From Candidatus Dojkabacteria bacterium (GTDB lineage: Bacteria > Patescibacteriota > Dojkabacteria > SC72 > JAFGCJ01), in contig JAQVGB010000045.1 of the NCBI GenBank assembly GCA_028696915.1, positions 1 to 7,434 on the forward strand: DNA of 7,434 nucleotides, written 5' to 3'. Positions 1-7,434 of this stretch are shown piece by piece. The notes under the pieces are model-generated. The model searched no databases. It saw only the letters and a list, made by a program, of their open reading frames with translations, and was not told the DNA's origin. Each line of letters starts with the position of its first letter. Position 1 is the stretch's first letter. The translations under genes were made by a program, and so were the position numbers.

Positions 1-673
1 CGATGAGGACAAGCGGCATATCGAAAATTCGATGCGGATTTTTGGTAACGGAGTTAGGGTGAAAGACTTTAGAACTGATGTTTTCTGGTGGGTTTTTGTC
101 ATGAAGTATCACGTGCGGAGATGGTAAAACCCGATACTTACTGCGGTCGATCTGCATGCGTTCCTGACGGTTTTTGCCGGTCTGCCGGATGTCTCCGGTA
201 CATGAAAGGATTGGGTATACCTGCGCTCCAGTTATTTGTGAGAGCCCTTTGGCCAGCAGTGCCGTGTGGCTGAATCCCCTGTGTGACAGGCGGCTTCTGG
301 GGGAAGGGACAGGGACGAGGAACTTTTGGGGAGAGAGGAATGTCGGTTGGTGTGCTATTGGCGTTTGTGCCCTGTGCTCAGGGGATGAGAGAGCCTGAAC
401 GGCCAGTTCTGCGAGTGGTTTGATGAGTGCGTACCGGTACTGCTCTTTTATCGCACCCATCAACTTTTTTGCGAATGCATCGTACCTCCAGCAGATGACG
501 GTGCGGCGGATGACCGCCTTTGAGCGGCAGGCAGGGTGGGTGTAGTACCCCGGTGAAAAGTTCCTGCAGATGAAACACTCTGGATTCGAAGCGATAAGCT
601 GGGCACGGGAACATTCTTTGCAGATATGACTACCCGGCTGTCCACATCCGATGCAGAAAGGGGGAAAGAGCAT
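1..673 (-). CDS. comF: ComF family protein (competence-associated phosphoribosyltransferase), C-terminus cut by window edge
   Basis: Reading the minus strand from ATG at 673 gives 224 open codons to the left edge with no stop. The N-terminus starts MLFPPFCIGCGQPG and carries zinc-ribbon cysteines C7/C10 and C18/C21, with a further C33/C36 pair and C49. Around residues 120-135 is VPVPSPRSRLSHRGFS, matching the ComF 'PVP...R...RGFN' block with Asn replaced by Ser. The TGKNRQERMQ stretch near 160-170 fits the next conserved block. The last visible residues, MPLVLI, are where the PRPP loop (usually DDVxTTG) should begin, just outside the window. ComF proteins are cytoplasmic and linked to DNA uptake in naturally competent bacteria; their exact reaction is unclear. 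The start is uncertain: in-frame TTG at 679 is an alternative, and the upstream KLLD resembles the usual LLDLLFPP lead-in. About 20 extra residues seem to sit before the PRPP motif. It is divergent from the murJ side. The family call is firm. Confidence 0.88.
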   Translation of the reverse strand, partial: MLFPPFCIGCGQPGSHICKECSRAQLIASNPECFICRNFSPGYYTHPACRSKAVIRRTVICWRYDAFAKKLMGAIKEQYRYALIKPLAELAVQALSSPEHRAQTPIAHQPTFLSPQKFLVPVPSPRSRLSHRGFSHTALLAKGLSQITGAQVYPILSCTGDIRQTGKNRQERMQIDRSKYRVLPSPHVILHDKNPPENISSKVFHPNSVTKNPHRIFDMPLVLI

Positions 674-780
674 ATCCAAGAGTTTTGCTGGCCATTTTTT
701 GTCTGGAATAATTGAGTGTATAGCGTTATTGTGATGGTCATTAGTGAAAAAGTACTGAAAATTTGGTAATATAGCCGTGA

Positions 781-803
781 TTTCCCGGAGGTCCGCCAGG
801 AAA
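781..803. promoter_or_regulatory. imperfect palindrome in comF/murJ divergent spacer, possible operator
   Basis: The 23-bp stretch beginning TTTCCCGGAGG and ending CCGCCAGGAAA is a dyad centred on base 792, with 9 of 11 positions pairing. It lies between the divergent comF gene and the mini-ORF/murJ pair, so a regulator binding there could affect both. A role as operator is inference. No convincing -35/-10 pair was found on either strand in the 674-965 spacer. Confidence 0.3.
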
Positions 804-837
804 GACCAGAAAAGAGCGGAATGCGTGTGTAAGAGTC

Positions 838-972
838 ATGTCCGCTGAAAAGACACGGAGAAAAAAGACACGGAGACCAATGCACGAAAACGAAGAAAAC
901 GGTCCGAAGGGCAATCAAGATAGCAAACGGCTCACCCTCGATACTTCAATTAGATACCGTCCCGGTTGGTAA
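838..972 (+). CDS. 44-residue basic mini-ORF overlapping the murJ start (possible leader peptide or MurJ N-terminal extension)
   Basis: ATG at 838 opens 44 codons ending at TAA 970-972. The product begins MSAEKTRRKKTRRP and ends SIRYRPGW; it is rich in Lys/Arg in the first third and has no hydrophobic segment. Its stop lies 4 bases past the start of the TTG codon proposed for murJ (966), so the two reading frames overlap by 7 bases. That arrangement would suit translational coupling. Alternatively, a -1 shift at the overlap would join RPGW directly to the VKTLINKG of MurJ, giving MurJ a 44-residue cytoplasmic extension. It could also be a chance ORF. No Shine-Dalgarno motif precedes it. I do not recognise a family. 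Confidence 0.35.
   Translation: MSAEKTRRKKTRRPMHENEENGPKGNQDSKRLTLDTSIRYRPGW
848..876 (+). repeat. 14-bp tandem direct repeat inside the mini-ORF
   Basis: AAAAGACACGGAGA occurs at 848-861 and again at 863-876, a period of exactly 15 bases. Because 15 is a multiple of three, the duplication preserves frame and encodes KTRRK followed by KTRRP. The frame-preserving period mildly supports the mini-ORF being translated, though two copies prove little. Confidence 0.7.
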
Positions 973-2831
973 AGACACTCATTAACAAAGGTATCGACAA
1001 AGGAAAGACACTGCTTCAGGGAAGGCAGGAAAGCATTGCATCCGCCGCGTTTATCATGATGGTCCTTATCGCGGTTACGAAAGTGGTGGGATTGGCAAAG
1101 ATCCACATTTTTGCGCGGATTTTCGGTGCGTCGACGGAGCTCGACATTTTCTGGGCGGCGTTTACGATCCCCGATATTATTTTCAATGTCATCGTTCTTG
1201 GGAGTGTTAACGCGGCGCTGATCCCGCTGTTCGCGGAGGCGTTGCGCTCGGGAACAAGCCCGCTTTCGAAGATTTTCTCCGATGTGACACGGGTTGTCGC
1301 GGTACTCTCGGTCCTGTTGGGTGTTATTGTATTTGTGTTTGCCCGTCCTTTTGCGGAAATGATAACGATGGGCGGTTTCGCTGGGTTTGATTCGGCTGAT
1401 TTCGGGCCTGCTGAGACGGCACAGATGGCAGTTCTCATGCGAATTATGGTCATTTCTCCGATTGTGCTCGGTGTCAGCAGTGTGGTGACAGCGGCCTTGC
1501 AGGTGCACAAACGTTTTCTCGTCCCGGCGCTGGCACCGCTTTTTTACAACGTCGGTATCATCATCGGAGCGGTGGTGTTCGCGTCGTGGATGGGCCGGGG
1601 GGTTGTCGGGCTTGCGTGGGGAGTGGTGTTCGGGACGTTTCTGCACCTATTAGTACAACTCCCGCTCATGTCGTCATTGGATTTGAACATTTCGATATTT
1701 GACCGGATCAATGTGCGGTCAATTTTCAAGGTCGGACGCCTCGCGCTTCCGAGGGTGTTCAGTCTGGTGGGGGAGCAGATCAGTATTCTGGTCAACACGT
1801 TTATTGCAATCGGTCTGGGAAGCGGAGCGCTGAGTGCGTTCCGGTTCGCATCGAGCATCTATCTTCTGCCGGTCCAGCTTTTAGGCTCGACGATCGCGCA
1901 GGCTGCCTTGCCGACGCTTTCGATCGAGTATCAGGAGAGCGAGCAGTTGACGCTTCTGGACAAAGGAAAGACGAAACGGGACCTTCGCCCGTTCACTGCC
2001 GTTTTCTCAAAAACCCTCCAACAGCTCCTGTTTCTAATGCTTCCGGCGTTTGTTTTTTTTGTGGTGCTCCGTCTGCCGATCGTTCGTCTGGTGTTGGGAG
2101 CAGGGGCGTTTGACTGGACGGATACGGTCATGACGGCCTGGGCACTAGCGCTGTTCGGACTTGCGATGTTGATGCACGGTGTGGTCGCGCTGGTTGTGCG
2201 GGCATTTTTTGCGATGCAGGACACGGTTGTGCCGGTGATCGTGTCGCTGGTCAGCCTGATCGTGAACATTCTCGGATCGATTTTCCTGACGAACTTTTTC
2301 AGCCATTATTACGACTGGCGACCGCTGGTCGAATCAATTATCGCGCGTACTGCTCCGGTGCCCGCAGAATTTCTAGCGACACTTGCGACCTGGATCACCA
2401 CGCGCAACTCGTCCCCGGCGGCGGTCGGAGGACTTGCGCTGAGCGCGGGGCTTGCGCTCATGGTGGAGGCAGTCCTTCTGCTTTTTGTTCTCAATAAGCG
2501 GATCAGGGTTATTTCATGGAAATTATTCTGGCAGCCGGTCTTGAAGAAGCTTTTTGTATCGTGGGTGATGTTTATGGTCATGTACTCGATGTACAAGTTC
2601 TGGAACTTCAAGCTCGACACGAGCACGGTTGTGTCGATTATTTCGCTGTTCACGGTTGTCGGCGGTGTGGGCCTTGCGACGTATATCGCGGGCAGTTTGA
2701 TTGTCGATGTTTCTGAAGTGACGTTTTTTGTACAGGTGGTGCAGAAAGGGCTGAGGCGCATCCGTTCGGTCCTGGGTGGAGGCGGCCGTTTCGAGATTCA
2801 TGCGCTTCCGTCGGAGGCCCCGGAGGAGTAA
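966..2831 (+). CDS. murJ: MurJ/MviN-family lipid-linked precursor flippase, divergent, 621 residues
   Basis: A polytopic membrane protein of the MurJ/MviN (MOP exporter) family, whose members flip lipid II across the cytoplasmic membrane for peptidoglycan synthesis. Family features are the FGASTELD block at 53-60 (E. coli FGAGMATD), IPDIIFNVIVLGSVNAALIPLFAE after it, and the P-N10-15-ALPTLS stretch near 302-319; hydrophobic segments run through the whole length. It is about 100 residues longer than the E. coli protein, with a roughly 40-residue insert at about 445-486 and a long C-terminal tail. By ungapped alignment recalled from memory, E. coli R18 and R24 correspond to K39 and K45, R52 to F73 and R270 to S297, while D39 is kept as D60. 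The start is the only candidate near the N-terminus: TTG at 966, since TAG at 951-953 closes the frame upstream. No Shine-Dalgarno is visible, and the mini-ORF stop overlaps the start. Family call is firm; lipid II as substrate is inferred. Confidence 0.9.
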   Translation: MVKTLINKGIDKGKTLLQGRQESIASAAFIMMVLIAVTKVVGLAKIHIFARIFGASTELDIFWAAFTIPDIIFNVIVLGSVNAALIPLFAEALRSGTSPLSKIFSDVTRVVAVLSVLLGVIVFVFARPFAEMITMGGFAGFDSADFGPAETAQMAVLMRIMVISPIVLGVSSVVTAALQVHKRFLVPALAPLFYNVGIIIGAVVFASWMGRGVVGLAWGVVFGTFLHLLVQLPLMSSLDLNISIFDRINVRSIFKVGRLALPRVFSLVGEQISILVNTFIAIGLGSGALSAFRFASSIYLLPVQLLGSTIAQAALPTLSIEYQESEQLTLLDKGKTKRDLRPFTAVFSKTLQQLLFLMLPAFVFFVVLRLPIVRLVLGAGAFDWTDTVMTAWALALFGLAMLMHGVVALVVRAFFAMQDTVVPVIVSLVSLIVNILGSIFLTNFFSHYYDWRPLVESIIARTAPVPAEFLATLATWITTRNSSPAAVGGLALSAGLALMVEAVLLLFVLNKRIRVISWKLFWQPVLKKLFVSWVMFMVMYSMYKFWNFKLDTSTVVSIISLFTVVGGVGLATYIAGSLIVDVSEVTFFVQVVQKGLRRIRSVLGGGGRFEIHALPSEAPEE

Positions 2832-2911
2832 CCGGTGGTATGGCCGGGTGGAGTCAATCCGGCATCGTCCAATGTTGACCTGCCCGATTAATGATCTGAG
2901 TAACAAAAATA

Positions 2912-3568
2912 ATGGCAGGATCGGCGCGACGAATAAGCAAGAAGACCGGAGTGATCAGGCGGATCCTCCGCGGCTGTTTTGTGGGTGTTGCCGGGGTTAT
3001 CTTTATAGCCGTGCTCGGTGCGTTGATTTCCATCGTCATCTTTGTGGTCAGGTATGAGGTTTGGCTGGGTGGCGCGCGTGAGGAAATCGCTCCGATCATC
3101 GAAGGGCGGTCGGAGGACCGGACGGCAGTGCAGGCGAGTATTCAGCAGAAATTAAAGAAGTTCCAGCAAAGCACGGTGCAAAAGGAAGTATTGCGCATGG
3201 ATTGTGAGGAAGCCGAAGTCTACATTGAAGATGTTGCATTGGAAAATTGGGGCATGACGAGTGATTCAGTCGGGCTGACCTGTAGTGACCGGCGTCTCGA
3301 TCTCTATTTCAAGCTGTGGGACCTGTGGTGGACGAAGGTGCGGTTGTGGCAGAGGGCGGAGGGAGCACTCGATATTGCGGTGTATGACGTGACCGTGGGG
3401 CCGTTTTCGGCAGCAGGGGTGACCATGGGGTCGTTGAGCAGTGCGATGTCGGAAGGCGTGAAGGATGCGATATCACTGGTGTCCGGCGGAAACTATTCCG
3501 GGAGAACGATTGATGAGCTGTATATCTCTGATGATGGATTGCGTCTTATCGGGGTACTGCCGGAGTGA
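2912..3568 (+). CDS. hypothetical single-pass membrane-anchored protein, 218 residues
   Basis: I do not recognise a family. The N-terminus is strongly basic (RR at 6-7, KK at 10-11, RR at 16-17, R20), then a hydrophobic segment spans about 21-46, ending before R47. By the positive-inside rule the remaining 170 residues should face outward. That domain has a charged helical stretch (about 52-92), two cysteines (in MDCEEAE and LTCSDRR) that could form a disulfide, a tryptophan-rich patch LWDLWWTKVRLWQ near 135-147, and a C-terminus GRTIDELYISDDGLRLIG. The layout (one anchor, then a beta-rich outer domain ending in an 'I.L.DDGL.I.G' motif) loosely recalls DUF2140/YpmS- or DUF2993-type envelope proteins, a weak resemblance only. 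ATG at 2912 is chosen because it directly precedes the basic anchor; no Shine-Dalgarno is present. It lies 80 bp after murJ on the same strand, so co-transcription is possible. Its final codons and stop lie within an inverted repeat. Confidence 0.75.
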   Translation: MAGSARRISKKTGVIRRILRGCFVGVAGVIFIAVLGALISIVIFVVRYEVWLGGAREEIAPIIEGRSEDRTAVQASIQQKLKKFQQSTVQKEVLRMDCEEAEVYIEDVALENWGMTSDSVGLTCSDRRLDLYFKLWDLWWTKVRLWQRAEGALDIAVYDVTVGPFSAAGVTMGSLSSAMSEGVKDAISLVSGGNYSGRTIDELYISDDGLRLIGVLPE

Positions 3569-3676
3569 CCACTACTCGCACTGTTCACCGTCGGGGCCGG
3601 CAAGAAAGTGATAAGTTGTCATTGGACGTATTCTTTGTTTCAGATATGATTGAGTTGCGAGTAGTGGTCACTCCGG
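3560..3676. repeat. perfect 21-bp inverted repeat with 75-nt loop
   Basis: Left arm 3560-3580 starts CCGGAGTGACCACTACTCG; right arm 3656-3676 is its exact reverse complement, starting TGCGAGTAGTGGTCACTCC. There are no mismatches over 21 bp, and pairing stops on both sides. The left arm starts at the last proline codon of the upstream gene and includes its TGA stop; the right arm ends 4 bp before the groES -35 box. Each arm also holds a small AGTG/CACT dyad. As RNA it would form a long stem, but no T-run follows the right arm, so it is not a standard intrinsic terminator. No obvious target-site duplication flanks it, though 117 bp with terminal repeats resembles a miniature element. Confidence 0.9.
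3622..3650 (+). promoter_or_regulatory. weak possible second groES promoter inside the inverted-repeat loop
   Basis: TTGGAC (3622-3627), a 17-bp spacer and TATGAT (3645-3650) have correct promoter geometry. The -10 matches five of six consensus bases but the -35 matches only three. Transcription would start near the right arm of the repeat. This is weak compared with the consensus promoter just downstream. Confidence 0.2.
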
Positions 3677-3680
3677 GCTA

Positions 3681-3709
3681 TTGACAGTGCAATTGACCAT
3701 CCATATAAT
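3681..3709 (+). promoter_or_regulatory. consensus sigma70 promoter of groES-groEL
   Basis: TTGACA (3681-3686) and TATAAT (3704-3709) match the housekeeping consensus at all twelve positions and are separated by the ideal 17 bp. The expected start point is about 3715-3717, exactly at the left edge of the CIRCE element, leaving a 5' leader of about 56 nt before groES. A promoter this strong next to an operator implies that control is by repression rather than by an alternative sigma factor. Confidence 0.9.
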
Positions 3710-3715
3710 CCACGA

Positions 3716-3742
3716 CTAGCACTTGAGTAATTCGAATGCTAA
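3716..3742. promoter_or_regulatory. CIRCE operator (HrcA repressor binding site)
   Basis: CTAGCACTT (3716-3724), a 9-bp spacer and GAATGCTAA (3734-3742) match the CIRCE consensus TTAGCACTC-N9-GAGTGCTAA at 15 of 18 arm positions with the exact spacer length. It sits 6 bp after the -10 box, over the predicted transcription start, where HrcA would block initiation at normal temperature. CIRCE before groESL is a classic arrangement. hrcA itself is not in this window. Confidence 0.88.
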
Positions 3743-3771
3743 CCGTTTGTTAAATTCTCATCAAAAATTTC

Positions 3772-5710
<1,939 letters not shown>

Positions 5711-5745
5711 CCTGTCTACAAGGGTAGGTAAATACGTGCGAGAAT

Positions 5746-5775
5746 ACGGAGACCGTTCCCGCGGTCTCCGTTTGT
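5746..5775 (+). terminator. intrinsic terminator of the groES-groEL operon
   Basis: ACGGAGACCG (5746-5755) pairs perfectly with CGGTCTCCGT (5762-5771) around a 6-nt loop TTCCCG. The tail is TTTGT, a short and imperfect T-run. The 10-bp GC-rich stem placed 35 bp after groEL supports termination. The T-run is weak, so some read-through into the helicase gene is possible. Confidence 0.8.
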
Positions 5776-5780
5776 AATCC

Positions 5781-5795
5781 ATGGGCTACACCCAT
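5781..5795 (+). other. small hairpin before uvrD
   Basis: ATGGG (5781-5785) and CCCAT (5791-5795) form a 5-bp stem with a 5-nt loop, followed by TTTGTG. It lies between the groEL terminator and the helicase -10 element. It may be an accessory terminator or have no function. Confidence 0.3.
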
Positions 5796-5798
5796 TTG

Positions 5799-5807
5799 TG
5801 CTAGAAT
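5799..5807 (+). promoter_or_regulatory. extended -10 promoter element of the uvrD-like gene
   Basis: TG-C-TAGAAT (TG at 5799-5800, -10 hexamer at 5802-5807) matches the extended -10 pattern TGnTATAAT with one mismatch. No good -35 hexamer lies 16-18 bp upstream, which extended -10 promoters can do without. The GTG start codon is only 6 bp after the hexamer, so transcription would begin at about the start codon itself. Confidence 0.55.
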
Positions 5808-5813
5808 TCACCC

Positions 5814-7434
5814 GTGAAGGCTCAAACCGTCAAGGAGTCGCAGAGGACCCGCGTCGAGCCAGTCTCTGTGCTTCCCGACATTTCGTACAGCTACGACTTT
5901 CTCAATTCTGCGCAGAGGAAAGCGGTTATGCACCGCGGGGGGCCGCTTCTGATCATCGCGGGGGCGGGGACCGGTAAGACCAGTGTTATCACGAACCGGA
6001 TTTTGTGGCTGATCCAGCAGGGACTGGCGCGTCCGGAGCAAATTCTCGCGCTCACGTTCACCAATAAGGCGGCCCAGGAGATGGAGGAGCGGGTGGATGT
6101 GATCATGCCCTATGGCTATACCGAGATGTGGATTTCGACGTTCCATGCCTTCTGTGATCAGGTGCTCAAGCAGGATGCAATTCACATCGGGCTGGATCCC
6201 GGGTTTATTCTCATGGCACTGGCTCAGGAGTATGTGTTTTTCAGAAGTCATCTTTTCGAAATGAGCCTCGACCGGTTCCGGCCGCATGGCAATCCGACGA
6301 AGTTTATCGGTGAGATACTGAGGCATTTTTCGCGGCTGGGGGACGAGGATATCGCTCCAGACGAGTATCTTGAATATGTCAAGAAGAATACCGACCTGAG
6401 CGACGAACAACGTGCTGACTTTCTGGAGCTTGCGACGGTGTACGGGCAGTACAGCCGGATGAAGGAGCAGGAGTCGCGGTTTGGGTTCTACGATCTGGTG
6501 CCGCAGGTCCTCAGGCTGTTCCGGCGTCGCCCCTTGGTGCTGAAACGCTGGCAGGAGAAGTTCAAATATGTGCTTGTGGACGAATTTCAGGACACAAACT
6601 ATGCCCAAAACGAGCTGGTGGAGATGCTTGTGGGAGAAGGAGGCAGGATCACCGTTGTGGGGGACGATGACCAGTCGATCTATAAGTTCCGGGGCGCGGC
6701 AATTTCAAATATTCTCGATTTCAAAAAGACGTACCCGAAGTACTCGAGTGTCGTGCTGACGCAGAATTACCGAAGCCATACGGGTATTCTTGATACCGCG
6801 TACCGTTTGATCAAAAACAACGATCCATACCGGCTTGAGGTGACGGAGAAGGTGGACAAACGGCTGGTGAGTGTGCGGGATGGGGATATTCCTCCATCGA
6901 CTTACAAGAAGAAAGCGGGAACGAGTTCCCAGCAAGAGGAGCTTCCGCTGAGTTCTATGGAAACGGGTGTGTCGAATGGTCAACCCAGCACATCCGAAGA
7001 TCGGACACCCGGTATTCCTGCCGATAAGACCGTCCGCAGAATTCATGAACGTACCGATGTTGCGGAGGCGGAGGCGGTGGCGAAAGAAATTGAGCGATTG
7101 GTTTCAAAAGAAGGCTATTGTTACCGTGATATCGCGCTTCTTGTCCGGGCGCATGATCACAGTGAGGAATTTATGCAGTCGTTTCGCTACCACGGGATTC
7201 CGTTTTCACTGCTGGGGCCAAAGGGGCTCTACAGTCGGCCGGAAATTAAGAATCTGATAGCGTTTTTGAGAATTTTGACTGACTATTGTGACGATGCCTC
7301 CCTGTACCGGGTGCTCATGATCAAAAAAATTCTGACGCCACGTGAATTTATCGACCTTCAGCATCTTGCACGGAAGAGGCGGATATCGATGTTCGAGTTG
7401 TGTGAGGAGCTGACTGGAGTCAAACCGGGGGTTA
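5814..7434 (+). CDS. UvrD/PcrA/Rep-type superfamily 1A DNA helicase, C-terminus beyond window
   Basis: A 3'-5' ATP-dependent DNA helicase of the UvrD/PcrA/Rep group, acting in repair and replication-fork clearance. The frame is open for 540 codons to the right edge. Motifs seen in order: Q motif LNSAQRKAV (Q34); Walker A AGAGTGKT (K55); Ia LTFTNKAA (80-87); Ib STFHAF (108-113); Walker B VDEFQDTN (255-262, D256/E257); motif III VGDDDQSIYKFRGA (282-295); motif IV LTQNYRSH (315-322). Motifs V and VI would lie to the right, so UvrD, PcrA and Rep cannot be told apart and no symbol is given. Residues about 359-406 form a Ser/Thr/Pro/Glu-rich stretch, longer than the usual linker in domain 2A. GTG at 5814 is chosen because TAG at 5802-5804 closes the frame upstream and no other start codon lies between. 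It has its own extended -10 promoter and may be leaderless. Confidence 0.95.
   Translation, partial: MKAQTVKESQRTRVEPVSVLPDISYSYDFLNSAQRKAVMHRGGPLLIIAGAGTGKTSVITNRILWLIQQGLARPEQILALTFTNKAAQEMEERVDVIMPYGYTEMWISTFHAFCDQVLKQDAIHIGLDPGFILMALAQEYVFFRSHLFEMSLDRFRPHGNPTKFIGEILRHFSRLGDEDIAPDEYLEYVKKNTDLSDEQRADFLELATVYGQYSRMKEQESRFGFYDLVPQVLRLFRRRPLVLKRWQEKFKYVLVDEFQDTNYAQNELVEMLVGEGGRITVVGDDDQSIYKFRGAAISNILDFKKTYPKYSSVVLTQNYRSHTGILDTAYRLIKNNDPYRLEVTEKVDKRLVSVRDGDIPPSTYKKKAGTSSQQEELPLSSMETGVSNGQPSTSEDRTPGIPADKTVRRIHERTDVAEAEAVAKEIERLVSKEGYCYRDIALLVRAHDHSEEFMQSFRYHGIPFSLLGPKGLYSRPEIKNLIAFLRILTDYCDDASLYRVLMIKKILTPREFIDLQHLARKRRISMFELCEELTGVKPGV

Noticed and set aside
2..127. Plus-strand open frame at the left edge whose 41 residues include HIENS, faintly like the C-terminus of bacterial sugar transferases
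   Set aside because: It lies wholly opposite the convincing ComF reading on the minus strand; the resemblance is a few residues only.
88..398. Plus-strand frames of 61 and 74 codons
   Set aside because: They are shadows of the minus-strand comF gene.
560..610. TTCGAATCC on the minus strand, resembling a tRNA T-loop
   Set aside because: The flanking bases do not form a T-stem, no cloverleaf can be built, and it is inside comF.
460..918. 152-residue minus-strand frame opposite and beside comF
   Set aside because: It overlaps comF (1-673) in another frame and its composition has no recognisable domain.
915..1858. Long minus-strand frames opposite murJ
   Set aside because: They are antisense shadows of murJ, rich in Arg/His/Asn/Thr with no domain.
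2843..2863. GCCGG/CCGGC hairpin after murJ as a terminator
   Set aside because: Only 5 bp with an 11-nt loop and no T-run follows.
2875..2906. TTGACC as a -35 for the 218-residue gene
   Set aside because: No plausible -10 at 16-18 bp; the nearest candidate, TAACAA, is 20 bp away and poor.
3560..3680. The 21-bp inverted repeat as a standard intrinsic terminator
   Set aside because: The 75-nt loop is too long and no T-run follows the right arm.

Overview
The window looks bacterial and uses the standard code: TGA closes the 218-residue gene at 3566-3568, so a TGA-as-glycine lineage is unlikely. The content suggests a Patescibacteria (CPR)-type genome, perhaps near Peribacteria/Peregrinibacteria. 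This rests on divergent housekeeping proteins with extra loops, compact gene packing, no Shine-Dalgarno motifs before any gene, and one apparently leaderless gene. That placement is an inference from style, not from a marker gene.

Layout. Positions 1-673 (minus strand) hold most of a ComF-type phosphoribosyltransferase, cut by the left edge just before its PRPP-binding motif. A 292-bp divergent spacer (674-965) follows. It contains an imperfect palindrome at 781-803 and a 44-codon basic mini-ORF (838-972) that overlaps the TTG start of a long MurJ/MviN-family lipid flippase (966-2831). After an 80-bp gap comes an unrecognised 218-residue single-pass membrane protein (2912-3568). Its last codons lie inside the left arm of a perfect 21-bp inverted repeat (3560-3580 / 3656-3676, 75-nt loop). 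That repeat ends 4 bp before a consensus sigma70 promoter (TTGACA-N17-TATAAT, 3681-3709). A CIRCE-type HrcA operator (3716-3742) sits at the predicted transcription start. These control the groES-groEL operon (3772-4071, 4091-5710), which is closed by a hairpin terminator (5746-5775). An extended -10 element (5799-5807) then lies only 6 bp before the GTG start of a UvrD/PcrA-type helicase (5814 onward), which runs off the right edge after 540 codons without its C-terminal motifs.

Function. The genes cover DNA uptake (ComF), envelope lipid-linked precursor export (MurJ-like), an unknown envelope protein, protein folding under heat-shock control (GroES/GroEL with CIRCE) and DNA repair (UvrD-like). 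They do not form one pathway. Only groES-groEL is clearly an operon.

Most notable points: the MurJ-like protein appears to lack the arginines essential in E. coli MurJ; a perfect 21-bp inverted repeat joins an unknown gene to the groESL promoter; a mini-ORF/murJ overlap could be translational coupling or a frameshift; and uvrD is likely leaderless. No mobile element, CRISPR array, tRNA or rRNA was seen.
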